Origin: Anaerococcus obesiensis ph10
Lineage (GTDB): Bacteria; Bacillota; Clostridia; Tissierellales; Peptoniphilaceae
Length of the DNA stretch: 64,000 nt
Assembly (NCBI RefSeq): GCF_000311745.1
Contig: NZ_HE978531.1
Coordinates: forward strand, 294,787 to 358,786
Direction of reading: 5' to 3'
Part shown: positions 56,063 to 64,000 of the stretch, one piece after another
Numbering within the stretch: the stretch's first letter is position 1
Layout of the letters: every line of letters begins with the position of its first letter
The notes under the pieces: generated by a model
What the model saw: the letters and a program-made list of their open reading frames with translations, nothing else
What the model was told of the DNA's origin: nothing
The model's database searches: none
Position numbers and translations under genes: made by a program

Positions 56063-56344
56063 ATGAATAAATCAGAATTATTAGTTAATATCTCAGAAAA
56101 AAGTGGACTTAAAAAAGTAGAAGCTGAAAGAGCATTAAATGCTTTCATCGAAACTGTAACAGAATCTCTTAAAAAAGAAGAAAAAGTTCAACTTGTAGGA
56201 TTTGGTACTTTTGAAACTAGAGACAGAAAAGCTAGAGAAGGAAGAAATCCTAGAAAACCTGATGAAGTTATCAAAATTCCAGCTTCAAAAGCTCCAGTAT
56301 TTAAAGCTGGTAAAACTCTTAAAGAAGCAGTTAACAATAAATAA
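56063..56344 (+). CDS. hup: DNA-binding protein HU
   Basis: Histone-like nucleoid protein that bends DNA. The 93-residue protein has the full HU pattern: MNKSELLVNISEKSGL start, the GFGTFETRDRKAREGRNPRKP beta-arm near residues 48-65 with its conserved Pro, and PASKAPVFKAGKTLKEAV at the end. It has a strong AAGGAGG ribosome site and is monocistronic between its own promoter and a terminator. Confidence 0.96.
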   Translation: MNKSELLVNISEKSGLKKVEAERALNAFIETVTESLKKEEKVQLVGFGTFETRDRKAREGRNPRKPDEVIKIPASKAPVFKAGKTLKEAVNNK

Positions 56345-56363
56345 TAATTCAATTTTATATGTT

Positions 56364-56392
56364 AAAAGCCCAGATTTTTTTCTGGGCTTTTT
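56364..56392. terminator. Bidirectional terminator between hup and rqcH
   Basis: AAAGCCCAGA (56365-56374) pairs with TCTGGGCTTT (56381-56390) and runs of A and T flank it, serving both converging genes. Confidence 0.85.
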
Positions 56393-56395
56393 AAT

Positions 56396-58144
56396 TTATT
56401 TTATTTTTTCATATAAGTTTTTTGGATTCTCATCCATATTTACGGTTACTGTTTTGAAATTTTCATAATAAACCATACCAGGTTTAGCTCCCTTTGCCTT
56501 GTTCACATTCTTTTTTTCTGTGTAGTCAACGTCAACTTTATTTGATTTAGCTTGTGATGAGTTTGATGCAGCAAGATAGGAGGCTATTTTTATATCATTT
56601 TCATTTAATAAATTGGTTTTTAAAATAACGTGACTTCCTGGAGCATTTCTTACGTGGAAAAAATAATCATTTTTATTTGCAAGTTTTAAAGTAATATAGT
56701 CATTTTGTCTTGAATTTTTTCCAACATATATATTACTATTATCCACAGTTTTAAACTGCATAGGTTTTGATTTGGATTTAGTTTTTTTCTTATTTCTACT
56801 CGTATTTTTAATTATTTTATTTTCAATTAGTTCTTCTTTTATCTCATCTAAATCACTTATGCTCTCGCTTCTTTCAACAAAATCAGATACTTGATTTAAA
56901 TACTCTAATAAGTCATTTTGCTTTGGAAGATCATCTTTTGCAAAATCTATGGAATTTTTAATTTTTTTGTATCTTTTATAGTAACTATCAACATTCTCCC
57001 ATGGATTTTTTCTAGAGTCTAGGCTTATTTTTATATCTTTATTGTTATTATAAAAATCTTTTAAAATTATTTCTTTATAGCCTTTGTTTAATTTATTTAC
57101 ATTTGCTGCTAGTAAATCGCCTTTCATTCTTATAGAATCCATATTTTTTTCTTTGCTTAGATTTTTATTTAAAATATCTATTTTTTTATTAACTAATTTA
57201 ATTTGGCTATTTATTTTTCTTAATAAATTATTTTTAATTTGTCTAAGTCTATCATTGGATTTGTTTGATTCATAAAAATTTTCAATAGCATTACTCATAG
57301 AATTGCATAATATTTTTTCAAACCCAAGACCAGATAAATCAAAGGAATAAAATTCCTTATATTTTCTACTATTTTTATATAAAACTGGGCTGTAGGTATT
57401 ATTAATTAATGAATTTCTAAGTTCATATAGATTATCATTAAGCAATTGTTTTTCATCTTCACTTACAAGTCCCCAATTTATTCTAGGATCAATATTTGAT
57501 TTGTATATTAACTCTTTAGAAATTGTAGGGGAGAATCCTAAATAATTTTCATATAAAAGTTTTTCTGGATTTTGATTATCTGCTATGTTTTTATCTAATT
57601 TTAAAATATCAAGTGAAAAATCTGATTCTAAAATATTAATTTTATTGCTTTCTATAAATTTATATTCTAGACCTGGCAAGATTTCTCTAACTGATGACAT
57701 TTTAAAATTTACTCTTTTAATGGAATCTATTATTTTATAATTTTCATCTGTTAGTATTATATTGGAATATTTTCCCATTATTTCTACTATTAATTTATTT
57801 GAAATATCAAAACCCATTTCATCAACTGAAGATATATGAAAAATAATAACCCTATCCATTTTATATTGTTCAATTTCAACAATTTTACTTTGATTTAAAT
57901 ATTTTCTTAAAACCATGCAAAAATTAGGAGGGCTTATAGGATTTTCATATTTTCTTTCTGTAATATGAACTCTGGCTTCATTATTATTTGCACTTAATAA
58001 TAATTTGTAGCTTTTTCCAATCGAATAGATATTTAAAACAATATCATTTTTGGAAGGTTGGCTAATTTTTTGGATTTTTCCTCCAAGCAATAATTTTTTT
58101 ATTTCAAAAGTTATGGCTTTTGTTACTAAACCATCGTAACTCAT
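56396..58144 (-). CDS. rqcH: RqcH/NFACT-family ribosome quality control protein
   Basis: NEMF/Rqc2 homologue that binds obstructed large ribosomal subunits and directs C-terminal alanine tailing of the stuck peptide. The 582-residue protein has the NFACT-N domain (start MSYDGLVTKAITFEI, GGKIQKISQPSKNDI near 36), a central coiled coil (about 290-430), and the C-terminal NFACT-R domain (YVGKNSRQNDYITLKLA near 460, HVRNAPGSHVIL near 485, SQAKSNKVDVDYT near 525). It was once annotated as a fibronectin-binding protein. AAAGAGGTGATT lies upstream. It is on the minus strand and converges with hup. Confidence 0.93.
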   Translation of the reverse strand: MSYDGLVTKAITFEIKKLLLGGKIQKISQPSKNDIVLNIYSIGKSYKLLLSANNNEARVHITERKYENPISPPNFCMVLRKYLNQSKIVEIEQYKMDRVIIFHISSVDEMGFDISNKLIVEIMGKYSNIILTDENYKIIDSIKRVNFKMSSVREILPGLEYKFIESNKINILESDFSLDILKLDKNIADNQNPEKLLYENYLGFSPTISKELIYKSNIDPRINWGLVSEDEKQLLNDNLYELRNSLINNTYSPVLYKNSRKYKEFYSFDLSGLGFEKILCNSMSNAIENFYESNKSNDRLRQIKNNLLRKINSQIKLVNKKIDILNKNLSKEKNMDSIRMKGDLLAANVNKLNKGYKEIILKDFYNNNKDIKISLDSRKNPWENVDSYYKRYKKIKNSIDFAKDDLPKQNDLLEYLNQVSDFVERSESISDLDEIKEELIENKIIKNTSRNKKKTKSKSKPMQFKTVDNSNIYVGKNSRQNDYITLKLANKNDYFFHVRNAPGSHVILKTNLLNENDIKIASYLAASNSSQAKSNKVDVDYTEKKNVNKAKGAKPGMVYYENFKTVTVNMDENPKNLYEKIK

Positions 58145-58173
58145 TAAATCACCTCTTTAATTTTTATATTTAT

Positions 58174-58179
58174 ATTATA
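58174..58179 (-). promoter_or_regulatory. rqcH promoter (extended -10)
   Basis: On the minus strand this reads TGATATAAT, a perfect -10 with TGN extension, about 30 bases upstream of the rqcH ATG. The -35 is poor. Confidence 0.5.
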
Positions 58180-58193
58180 TCAGAATAATATAC

Positions 58194-58222
58194 TTGAACT
58201 AAATTTTTGCATAATGTAAAAT
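58194..58222 (+). promoter_or_regulatory. gmk operon promoter
   Basis: TTGAAC, a 17-base spacer and TAAAAT lie 20 bases before the gmk ATG, divergent from the rqcH promoter. Confidence 0.7.
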
Positions 58223-58242
58223 AGTAGTAATAAGGAGGCACG

Positions 58243-58839
58243 ATGAAAAAAGGATTTTTATTAGTAATATCTGGACCTTCAGGTGTAGGTAAAGGAACAG
58301 TATTGCATGACCTTATGAATACACAAAAAAACTTAGTTTATTCAGTTTCTGTGACTACTAGGAAACAAAGGCCTGGGGAAATAGAAGGAGTAAGCTATTT
58401 TTTTAAGAGTCATGAAGAATTTGAAAAAATGATTGAAGAAGATAAATTTTTGGAATATGCTAAAGTTCACGATAATTATTACGGTACACCTAAAGACTTC
58501 GTCGAAGAAAAAATCAATGAAGGTAAGATAGTAATTTTAGAAATAGATGTTCAAGGAGCATTAAATGTTAAGAAAAATATTGATAATGGAGTTTATATTT
58601 TTCTGGCGCCTCCTAGCCTTAGCGAACTAAAAAATAGAATTGTTAATAGGGGAACTGAAACAGAAAGTGACATCAATCTAAGAATGCATAATGCAAGAAA
58701 AGAATTATCTTATATAAAAGATTATGATTACTTGGTTGTAAATGATCATTTGAATTCTGCTATAAATTTAGTAAATGAAATTATTAATGCAGAAAAACAT
58801 AAAGTTTTTAGAGAAGAAATAGATTTTGAAAAGGAGTAA
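58243..58839 (+). CDS. gmk: Guanylate kinase
   Basis: Phosphorylates GMP to GDP. The 198-residue protein has the P-loop SGPSGVGKGTV near residue 9, SVTTRKQRPGE near 36, GVSYFFKSHEEF near 50 and the ILEIDVQGALNVKK motif near 98. A TAAGGAGG ribosome site is present. gmk-rpoZ-coaBC-priA is a common Firmicutes order and is kept here with tiny gaps. Confidence 0.96.
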   Translation: MKKGFLLVISGPSGVGKGTVLHDLMNTQKNLVYSVSVTTRKQRPGEIEGVSYFFKSHEEFEKMIEEDKFLEYAKVHDNYYGTPKDFVEEKINEGKIVILEIDVQGALNVKKNIDNGVYIFLAPPSLSELKNRIVNRGTETESDINLRMHNARKELSYIKDYDYLVVNDHLNSAINLVNEIINAEKHKVFREEIDFEKE

Positions 58840-58841
58840 AT

Positions 58842-59030
58842 ATGAATAATCCATCTTTTAAAGAATTATCAGAAATAAGTTCAAGTAGGTACGAAATTTG
58901 CATGATGGCTGCAAAAAGAGCAAGAAGAATTGTAAATGGATCAGATTTATTAACTAAAGAAGTTGAAGACAAACCTGTAACTCAAGCTTTACATGAAATA
59001 ATGGAAGGAAAAGTAGAAAAAAATGATTAA
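58842..59030 (+). CDS. rpoZ: DNA-directed RNA polymerase omega subunit
   Basis: Small polymerase subunit that helps assemble the beta' chain. The 62-residue protein has the family core SSRYEICMMAAKRARRIV near residue 12 and PVTQALHEIMEGKV near the C-terminus. AAGGAG overlaps the end of gmk. coaBC starts eight bases before its stop. Confidence 0.93.
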   Translation: MNNPSFKELSEISSSRYEICMMAAKRARRIVNGSDLLTKEVEDKPVTQALHEIMEGKVEKND

Positions 59031-60196
59031 GGGTAAAAATATTCTCCTAGGTGTTAGTGGGGGAATAGCCGCTTATAAAGTTTTAGATCTTTGCTCAAGA
59101 TTAAAAAAAGAAGGAGCAAACTTAAAAATTATTATGACAAAGGCTGCTTGTGAATTTGTTAGTCCTTTGTCTTTTGAAACTATGGGAAAATGTCTTGTCT
59201 ATTCTGATATGTTTGAAGGAAGTCATGAAAAGGTTCATCACATTGAGCTTCCAAAATGGGCAGATGTTTTTTTGGTTGCACCATTAAGTGCAAATACGCT
59301 TGCTAAAATGACTTATGGCATTGCAGATAATATGCTTACAGCCTCACTTTTAGCTTGTGATAAAGACATAATTGTAGCTCCTACTATGAATACAAATATG
59401 TTAAATAATAAGGCAACTCAAAGTAATCTTAAAACAATTAAAGAAAGAGGAGTACATATAATTAATCCAAATTCAGGGATTCTTGCTTGCGATACAAGAG
59501 GAGATGGCAGAATGGAAGAACCTGAAAATATTGTAAGATACCTTGATTATTATTTTACAAAAAAAGATTTAAAGGGAAAAAAAATTATTGTTTCTGCTGG
59601 ACCAACTGTAGAGCCAATTGATTATGTAAGATTTATAACAAATAAATCCAGTGGCAAAATGGGATATAATATAGCGATAGAAGCTTTTAAAAGAGGTGCT
59701 GATGTTAAATTAGTATCTGGTCCTGTAAATCCTATTAAGACAAATGGAATTGATAAAATCAATATTAGAACTAATTTAGAATTAAAAGAAGCAATTGATA
59801 AAGAATTTGATGATTGCGATGCCTTAATTATGTCAGCTGCTCCTACAGATTATAAAGTTAGAGAAGTAAGCGATAAAAAAAATCAAAAAAAATGGCGACA
59901 ATTTAAATCTAGAATTGATTGAAAATGTTGATATTTTAAAATATTTTGGAAATAAAAAAGATAAACAAGTTTTGATTGGTTTTGCTGCAGAAACAGATGA
60001 CCTTATAAAAAATGCAAAAATAAAATTAGAATCAAAAAAGGCAGATTATATTATAGCCAATGATTTGAAAAAGAAGGGCGCAGGTTTTGATGTAGATACA
60101 AATATTGCATCAATTCTTTCAAAAGATAAGGTTGAAAAACTTGATATAATGACAAAAAAAGAACTAGCTAATAAAATTTTGGATCTTTTGGTTTAG
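59023..60196 (+). pseudogene. coaBC: Phosphopantothenoylcysteine decarboxylase/synthetase, frame-shifted
   Basis: Bifunctional coenzyme A enzyme. The CoaC part has LLGVSGGIAAYK at the start, the catalytic-His region HHIELPKWAD and the PTMNTNM motif. The CoaB part begins near residue 185 with VSAGPTVEPIDYVRFITN. The frame then drifts at 59875-59892 and ends at TGA 59920-59922. The correct sequence continues as KKNGDNLNLELIENVDIL in the +1 frame to 60196, with VLIGFAAETD. Removing one A from the A8 run 59875-59882 or 59885-59892 gives about 390 residues. The shift is opposite to the other broken genes, which favours homopolymer miscalling. Confidence 0.88.
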
Positions 60197-60204
60197 GTGA
60201 TAAT

Positions 60205-62583
60205 TTGTTTTGTTATGTAATACTTGATAGTAAAAGTAGATTTTTGGATAAATCTTTTACTTATCACATACCTGATAAATTTAAAAATAAAATAAAAAAA
60301 GGGATGAGGATTATTGTCCCATTTGGCAAAGGCAATAAGAATACTATTGCCTTTGTTTACGATATAGTGGAAAATTTGAATGAAAACTTTGAAATAAAAG
60401 ATGTTGTAGATATTATTGATTCAAAAAATCTCGTAGATGATGAATTAATTAATTTAGCTTTTTTTATGAATAAAAGGTACCTTTCGCCTTTAAGAGCTTG
60501 TATAAAACAAGTCTTACCACCTGGAAATATTAAAGAAATCAAAGAATATTTTTATAAAACAAAAAATTTGGATAAAAAAGATAAGCTATATAAAATTTTA
60601 GAAGATAAAAAGTCTTTGGAAGATTTAATTAATAATTATGGCTTAGATATAGATACTTTAAGAAAATATAAAAAAAATAAACTAATAGATTCTTATTTTG
60701 ACATTAATTCAAATCAAAATATTAATTATAAATACTTACTTAGTCTATCTGAAAATTATAAGGAAATCAAAATTCCAAAAAATGCCAAAAAACAAATAGA
60801 AATTATTAATTATCTCAAAAATAATAAAAATTCAGATTATAAAGATGTATTAAGTAAGACAAGCTCAAGTAAAAGTTCTTTAGATTCTCTTGTTAAAAAA
60901 AATATTGTAAAAATTGAAAAAATAGAAGTAAATGAATCTTTGGTTAAAGAAATAAAAAATTATGGCAAATTTTCATTAAATAACGAGCAAGGTCAAGCCT
61001 TTAATAAAATTATAAAAAATCCTAATGAATCTTATTTATTAAAGGGAGTTACTGGCAGTGGAAAAACTGAAGTTTTTTTACAAATTGTAGAAGAGAATCT
61101 AAAAAAGGGAAAAGATTCAATAATTCTTGTTCCAGAAATATCATTAACTCCCCAAACTATAGAGAGATTTCAAGGAAGATTTAAACAAAAAATTGCTATA
61201 ATGCACTCAAGACTAAGTCAAAAAGAAAGATTTCAACAGTGGAGAATGATTAAAAATGGAGAAGTTAAAATCGTTGTAGGCGCAAGAAGCGCAATTTTTG
61301 CTCCATTTAAAAATCTTGGTCTAATTATAATTGATGAAGAACACGACAAAAGTTATATATCTTCCCAAGATCCAAAATTTCATACTGATGAGTTGGCCTT
61401 ATTTAGAAAAAAATACAACAAGGCAACTTTAATATTTGCATCGGCTACTCCATCTATTAAAACTATGACTAAAGCTATAGATGGAGACTATAAATTACTT
61501 GAACTAAAAAATAGAGTAAATGGAAGACTCCCAAAAGTGAATATTGTTGATATGAGAGAAGAATTGAAAAGTTCAAATTATTCAATGATAAGCTCTTTAC
61601 TATATGAAAAAATTAAAGAAAAACTAAAAAATAAAGAGCAAACAATTTTATTTTTGAATAAAATAGGACATAATTCTTTTACTTTTTGCAGGCAGTGTGG
61701 ATACGTAATAAAGTGTGAAGCATGTGATGTTTCTATGACCTACCACAAAAATGTATCCAAATTAGTATGTCATTATTGTGGAAGAACAAAAAACCAACCT
61801 CATATTTGTCCTTCTTGTGGCTCAAATAAAATTAAAGAATTTGGTGCTGGAACTGAAAAACTGGAAGAAGAAATTAAAGCATTGTTTCCAAAAGCAAATA
61901 TCATAAGAATGGATTCAATGACAGCAAAAAATAAAAAAACTTATGAAAAAATGTATAAGAATATGAAAGAAAATAAAGTTGATATTCTTATTGGGACACA
62001 AATGATAGCAAAAGGTCTTGATTTTGAAAATGTAACCTTAGTTGGAATTATTAGTGCTGATTTATCTTTAAATCTTAATGATTACACAGCATACGAAACA
62101 AGTTTTGAACTTTTAACCCAAGTTTCAGGAAGAGCAGGAAGGGCAGATAAAAAAGGCGAAGTAATAATACAAACCTATAGACCGGATAATTTTGTAATAA
62201 ATGCAGCAAGTAAAAATGATTACGAAAGATTTTATAAATATGAGATAGAAGCAAGAAAAGCTTTCGATTATCCACCATTTGTAAATTTGATTACTATTAA
62301 AGTATTAAACAAGTCGAGAATAAAATGCATAGACATATCAAAAAAAATAAAGTATTATCTTGATTTAGAATATGAAAAAGATTTGGATGTTAAAATAATA
62401 GGGCCAAATCCATGCAAAATTTCTCGTATAAATAATAAATATAGATATAATATAATTATTAAAACGAATGAGGAAAAATTAGAAAAAATATCTGATTTTC
62501 TTACAAGACTTAAAAATTACTTTATAAGTAAAAGCAAAGACACAAGCATACTGATTGCACTAAATCCAAGTGATATAAATTAA
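60205..62583 (+). CDS. priA: Primosomal protein N' (replication restart helicase)
   Basis: 3'-5' DNA helicase that restarts stalled forks. The 792-residue protein has the N-terminal DNA-binding domain (FTYHIPDKFK, IVPFGKGN), Walker A GVTGSGKTEVF near residue 280, DEEHDKSY near 375 and SATPS near 415. Four CxxC pairs form the zinc module (CRQC, CEAC, CHYC, CPSC, about 494-545), followed by GTQMIAKGLDFENV and VSGRAGRADKKGEV. The start is TTG at 60205, four bases after AGGTGA. No ATG near the conserved N-terminus fits better. Confidence 0.95.
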   Translation: MFCYVILDSKSRFLDKSFTYHIPDKFKNKIKKGMRIIVPFGKGNKNTIAFVYDIVENLNENFEIKDVVDIIDSKNLVDDELINLAFFMNKRYLSPLRACIKQVLPPGNIKEIKEYFYKTKNLDKKDKLYKILEDKKSLEDLINNYGLDIDTLRKYKKNKLIDSYFDINSNQNINYKYLLSLSENYKEIKIPKNAKKQIEIINYLKNNKNSDYKDVLSKTSSSKSSLDSLVKKNIVKIEKIEVNESLVKEIKNYGKFSLNNEQGQAFNKIIKNPNESYLLKGVTGSGKTEVFLQIVEENLKKGKDSIILVPEISLTPQTIERFQGRFKQKIAIMHSRLSQKERFQQWRMIKNGEVKIVVGARSAIFAPFKNLGLIIIDEEHDKSYISSQDPKFHTDELALFRKKYNKATLIFASATPSIKTMTKAIDGDYKLLELKNRVNGRLPKVNIVDMREELKSSNYSMISSLLYEKIKEKLKNKEQTILFLNKIGHNSFTFCRQCGYVIKCEACDVSMTYHKNVSKLVCHYCGRTKNQPHICPSCGSNKIKEFGAGTEKLEEEIKALFPKANIIRMDSMTAKNKKTYEKMYKNMKENKVDILIGTQMIAKGLDFENVTLVGIISADLSLNLNDYTAYETSFELLTQVSGRAGRADKKGEVIIQTYRPDNFVINAASKNDYERFYKYEIEARKAFDYPPFVNLITIKVLNKSRIKCIDISKKIKYYLDLEYEKDLDVKIIGPNPCKISRINNKYRYNIIIKTNEEKLEKISDFLTRLKNYFISKSKDTSILIALNPSDIN

Positions 62584-62592
62584 GGAGAAAAA

Positions 62593-63702
62593 ATGTTTGA
62601 TTTTTTTAAGAAAAAAAAGAATGATGAAGAAGAAAATAGCAAAAAAAATCTATCAGATGAAAATAATTTAGAAAAAAGCGAAGAAAATGAAAAAATACAA
62701 GAAAGTGGATTTGAAGAAACTATAGAAGAAAATTTTGAAAATGAAAATTCAAAACAATTACAAGATGACGATACCGAAGAAGAATTAGGATTTTTTACTA
62801 AATTATCAAAGGGTTTATCAAAAACAAGAGAGCAATTTTCCTCAAAACTTAAAAACTTATTTACAGCAAATGTAAAAATTGATGATGACTTATATGATGA
62901 ATTAGAAGAAATTTTAATATCAGCAGATATTGGTATGAAATCTACCATTGAAATAGTTGACCAATTAAAAGATGAAATTAAAGAAAAATCAGTTAAAAAT
63001 GCTGATGAAATTTTTCCTTTGCTAAAAGAAATTATGGAAAAAAAATTAGATGAAAAAAATCTTGAAAATAAATTAAATATTTCAAAAGATAAGCTAACAG
63101 TAATTTTAGTTATAGGGGTTAATGGAGTTGGTAAAACAACTACTATAGGAAAACTTGCAAATAACTTGAAAAAAGATGGATACAAAGTGACTTTAGCAGC
63201 TGCCGATACATTTAGGGCAGCAGCAATTGAGCAACTCGATTCATGGGCAAAACAATCAAATACACAAATGATTGCTCACAAAGAAGGTTCAGATCCATCA
63301 GCAGTAATTTTTGATGCAATTCAAGCAGCAAAAGCAAATAAGTCTGATGTCTTGATTTGTGACACAGCAGGAAGACTTCACAACAAAAAAAATCTTATGA
63401 ATGAATTAGAAAAAATAAATAGAACAATTTCAACTCATGCTAATAATGCTAATAGAGAAAATTTATTAGTTTTGGATGCAACTACAGGACAAAATGCGAT
63501 AAGTCAGCTTAGGGAGTTTAAAAATGTTTGCGATATTACAGGATTGATTTTAACCAAACTAGATGGAACTGCAAAAGGCGGTGTGATTTTCCCATTACAA
63601 GTTGAACTTGAAGTACCTGTTAAGTATATTGGTGTAGGAGAAGGAATAAATAATTTAGAAAAATTTGATTCTAAATCATTTGTTGAAGCAATGTTCGAAT
63701 AA
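62593..63702 (+). CDS. ftsY: Signal recognition particle receptor FtsY
   Basis: SRP receptor GTPase for co-translational membrane targeting. The 369-residue protein has a highly acidic N-terminal A domain (about residues 5-75), the N domain (about 75-165) and the G domain with GVNGVGKTTTIGKLA near 176, DTFRAAAIEQL near 205, DTAGR near 257, TKLDGTAKGG near 318 and GVGEGINNLEKFD near 348. An AAGGAG ribosome site is present. It is the last gene before the rpsB promoter. Confidence 0.96.
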   Translation: MFDFFKKKKNDEEENSKKNLSDENNLEKSEENEKIQESGFEETIEENFENENSKQLQDDDTEEELGFFTKLSKGLSKTREQFSSKLKNLFTANVKIDDDLYDELEEILISADIGMKSTIEIVDQLKDEIKEKSVKNADEIFPLLKEIMEKKLDEKNLENKLNISKDKLTVILVIGVNGVGKTTTIGKLANNLKKDGYKVTLAAADTFRAAAIEQLDSWAKQSNTQMIAHKEGSDPSAVIFDAIQAAKANKSDVLICDTAGRLHNKKNLMNELEKINRTISTHANNANRENLLVLDATTGQNAISQLREFKNVCDITGLILTKLDGTAKGGVIFPLQVELEVPVKYIGVGEGINNLEKFDSKSFVEAMFE

Positions 63703-63704
63703 AC

Positions 63705-63733
63705 TTGTAATATATTATAATTTATGGTATATT
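63705..63733 (+). promoter_or_regulatory. rpsB promoter
   Basis: TTGTAA, a 17-base spacer and TATATT with TGG just before it (extended -10) lie right after the ftsY stop. About 100 bases of leader follow. Confidence 0.6.
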
Positions 63734-63759
63734 ACATAAGTACTATGCACATCTTTGGA

Positions 63760-63796
63760 TAGATTTACGTTGCTAATTTAATTAGTTTAAAATCTA
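63760..63796 (+). promoter_or_regulatory. Candidate structured leader of rpsB
   Basis: TAGATTT (63760-63766) pairs perfectly with AAATCTA (63790-63796), and the inner CTAAT (63773-63777) pairs with ATTAG (63781-63785) across a three-base loop. The structure is in the untranslated leader 40 bases before the rpsB start, where S2 autoregulation could act. The role is inferred. Confidence 0.4.
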
Positions 63797-63835
63797 GAAG
63801 AAAAAGATGGAAGAAAATAAACGGAGGTAAGATAT

Positions 63836-64000
63836 ATGTCAATAGTATCAATGAAAAAATTATTAGAAGCTGGTGTACATTTTGGACACCAAACAAGAAG
63901 ATGGAACCCAAAAATGAAAAAATTCATCTTCACAGAAAGAAATGGAATCTATATTATAGATTTAGCAAAAACTGCAAATCAAATTGAAAAAGCTTACGAA
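63836..64000 (+). CDS. rpsB: Small ribosomal subunit protein S2 (partial, cut by the window end)
   Basis: The first 55 codons of ribosomal protein S2 are present: [20 protein letters not shown], then [12 protein letters not shown] and RNGIYIIDL, all typical S2 sequence. A strong CGGAGG ribosome site precedes the ATG. The gene runs past the window end. A tsf gene would be expected next but cannot be seen. Confidence 0.96.
   Translation, partial: MSIVSMKKLLEAGVHFGHQTRRWNPKMKKFIFTERNGIYIIDLAKTANQIEKAYE

Noticed and set aside
62580-63185. 201-codon minus-strand frame opposite ftsY
   Set aside because: Ser/Phe-rich product caused by the Lys/Glu-rich acidic domain of FtsY on the other strand. No start signal or family match.

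Overview
The window is a gene-dense, very AT-rich bacterial chromosome segment. It looks like a low-GC Gram-positive anaerobe, most likely a Peptoniphilaceae/Tissierellales relative (Parvimonas, Anaerococcus, Peptoniphilus type). That placement rests on gene content and order: a gap-pgk-tpiA-eno cluster, secG-rnr-smpB, a murT-gatD pair, fhs, a TrpR-like/pcrA/ligA/gatCAB run, an acpS-alr-mazF locus, a PrsA-type foldase and a pyrimidine operon using PyrK/PyrD type B. The genus is inferred and cannot be proven here. No tRNA, rRNA, CRISPR array, prophage or transposase gene was seen. No gene-free stretch exceeds about 165 bases.

Layout. 1-4163: rodA (minus strand), then nth, a Cof-type HAD phosphatase, trmL and trxB. 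4164-8619: glycolytic operon gap, pgk, tpiA, eno, with an internal terminator-like hairpin after gap and no phosphoglycerate mutase. 8621-11529: secG, rnr, smpB. 11534-15704: an ABC ATPase and a very large FtsX-type permease with a long extracytoplasmic coiled coil. 15788-20498: a phosphoester-hydrolase cluster (histidine phosphatase, SbcD-like nuclease, SbcC-like ATPase, a second metallophosphoesterase, a CYTH protein). 20502-26123: de novo pyrimidine operon pyrB-I-C-F-K-D-E. 26206-29013: a secreted glucosaminidase and murT-gatD. 29122-38572: fhs, a TrpR-like regulator, pcrA, ligA, gatC-A-B. 38603-42787: an amidohydrolase, a fused AcpS-NnrD protein, alr, mazF and a truncated metallo-beta-lactamase-fold gene. 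42808-46795: murC (minus), rpiB, tkt. 46913-55975: deoD, glmU, prs, pth, mfd, prsA and a second prsA-like gene. 56063-64000: hup, rqcH (minus), gmk, rpoZ, coaBC, priA, ftsY and the start of rpsB.

Almost all genes are on the plus strand in tightly packed operons, often with ATGA or TAATG overlaps. Only rodA, murC and rqcH are on the minus strand, each with its own visible promoter. Many promoters match TTGACA-N17-TATAAT well, and several have an extended TGN -10 box.

The main anomaly is that four otherwise well-conserved genes (pyrK, alr, coaBC and the second prsA-like gene) are each split by a single-base shift at a poly-A run. Three need a -1 shift and one a +1 shift to read through. Because pyrK, alr and coaBC are central genes, homopolymer sequencing errors are the simplest explanation, but the three -1 sites also read as A AAA AAN slippery heptamers. 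Other unusual points are the AcpS-NnrD fusion, a mazF toxin gene without a visible antitoxin, a probably leaderless murT transcript, a palindrome over the gap promoter, and a possible structured rpsB leader. I found no clearly novel defence or mobile system.
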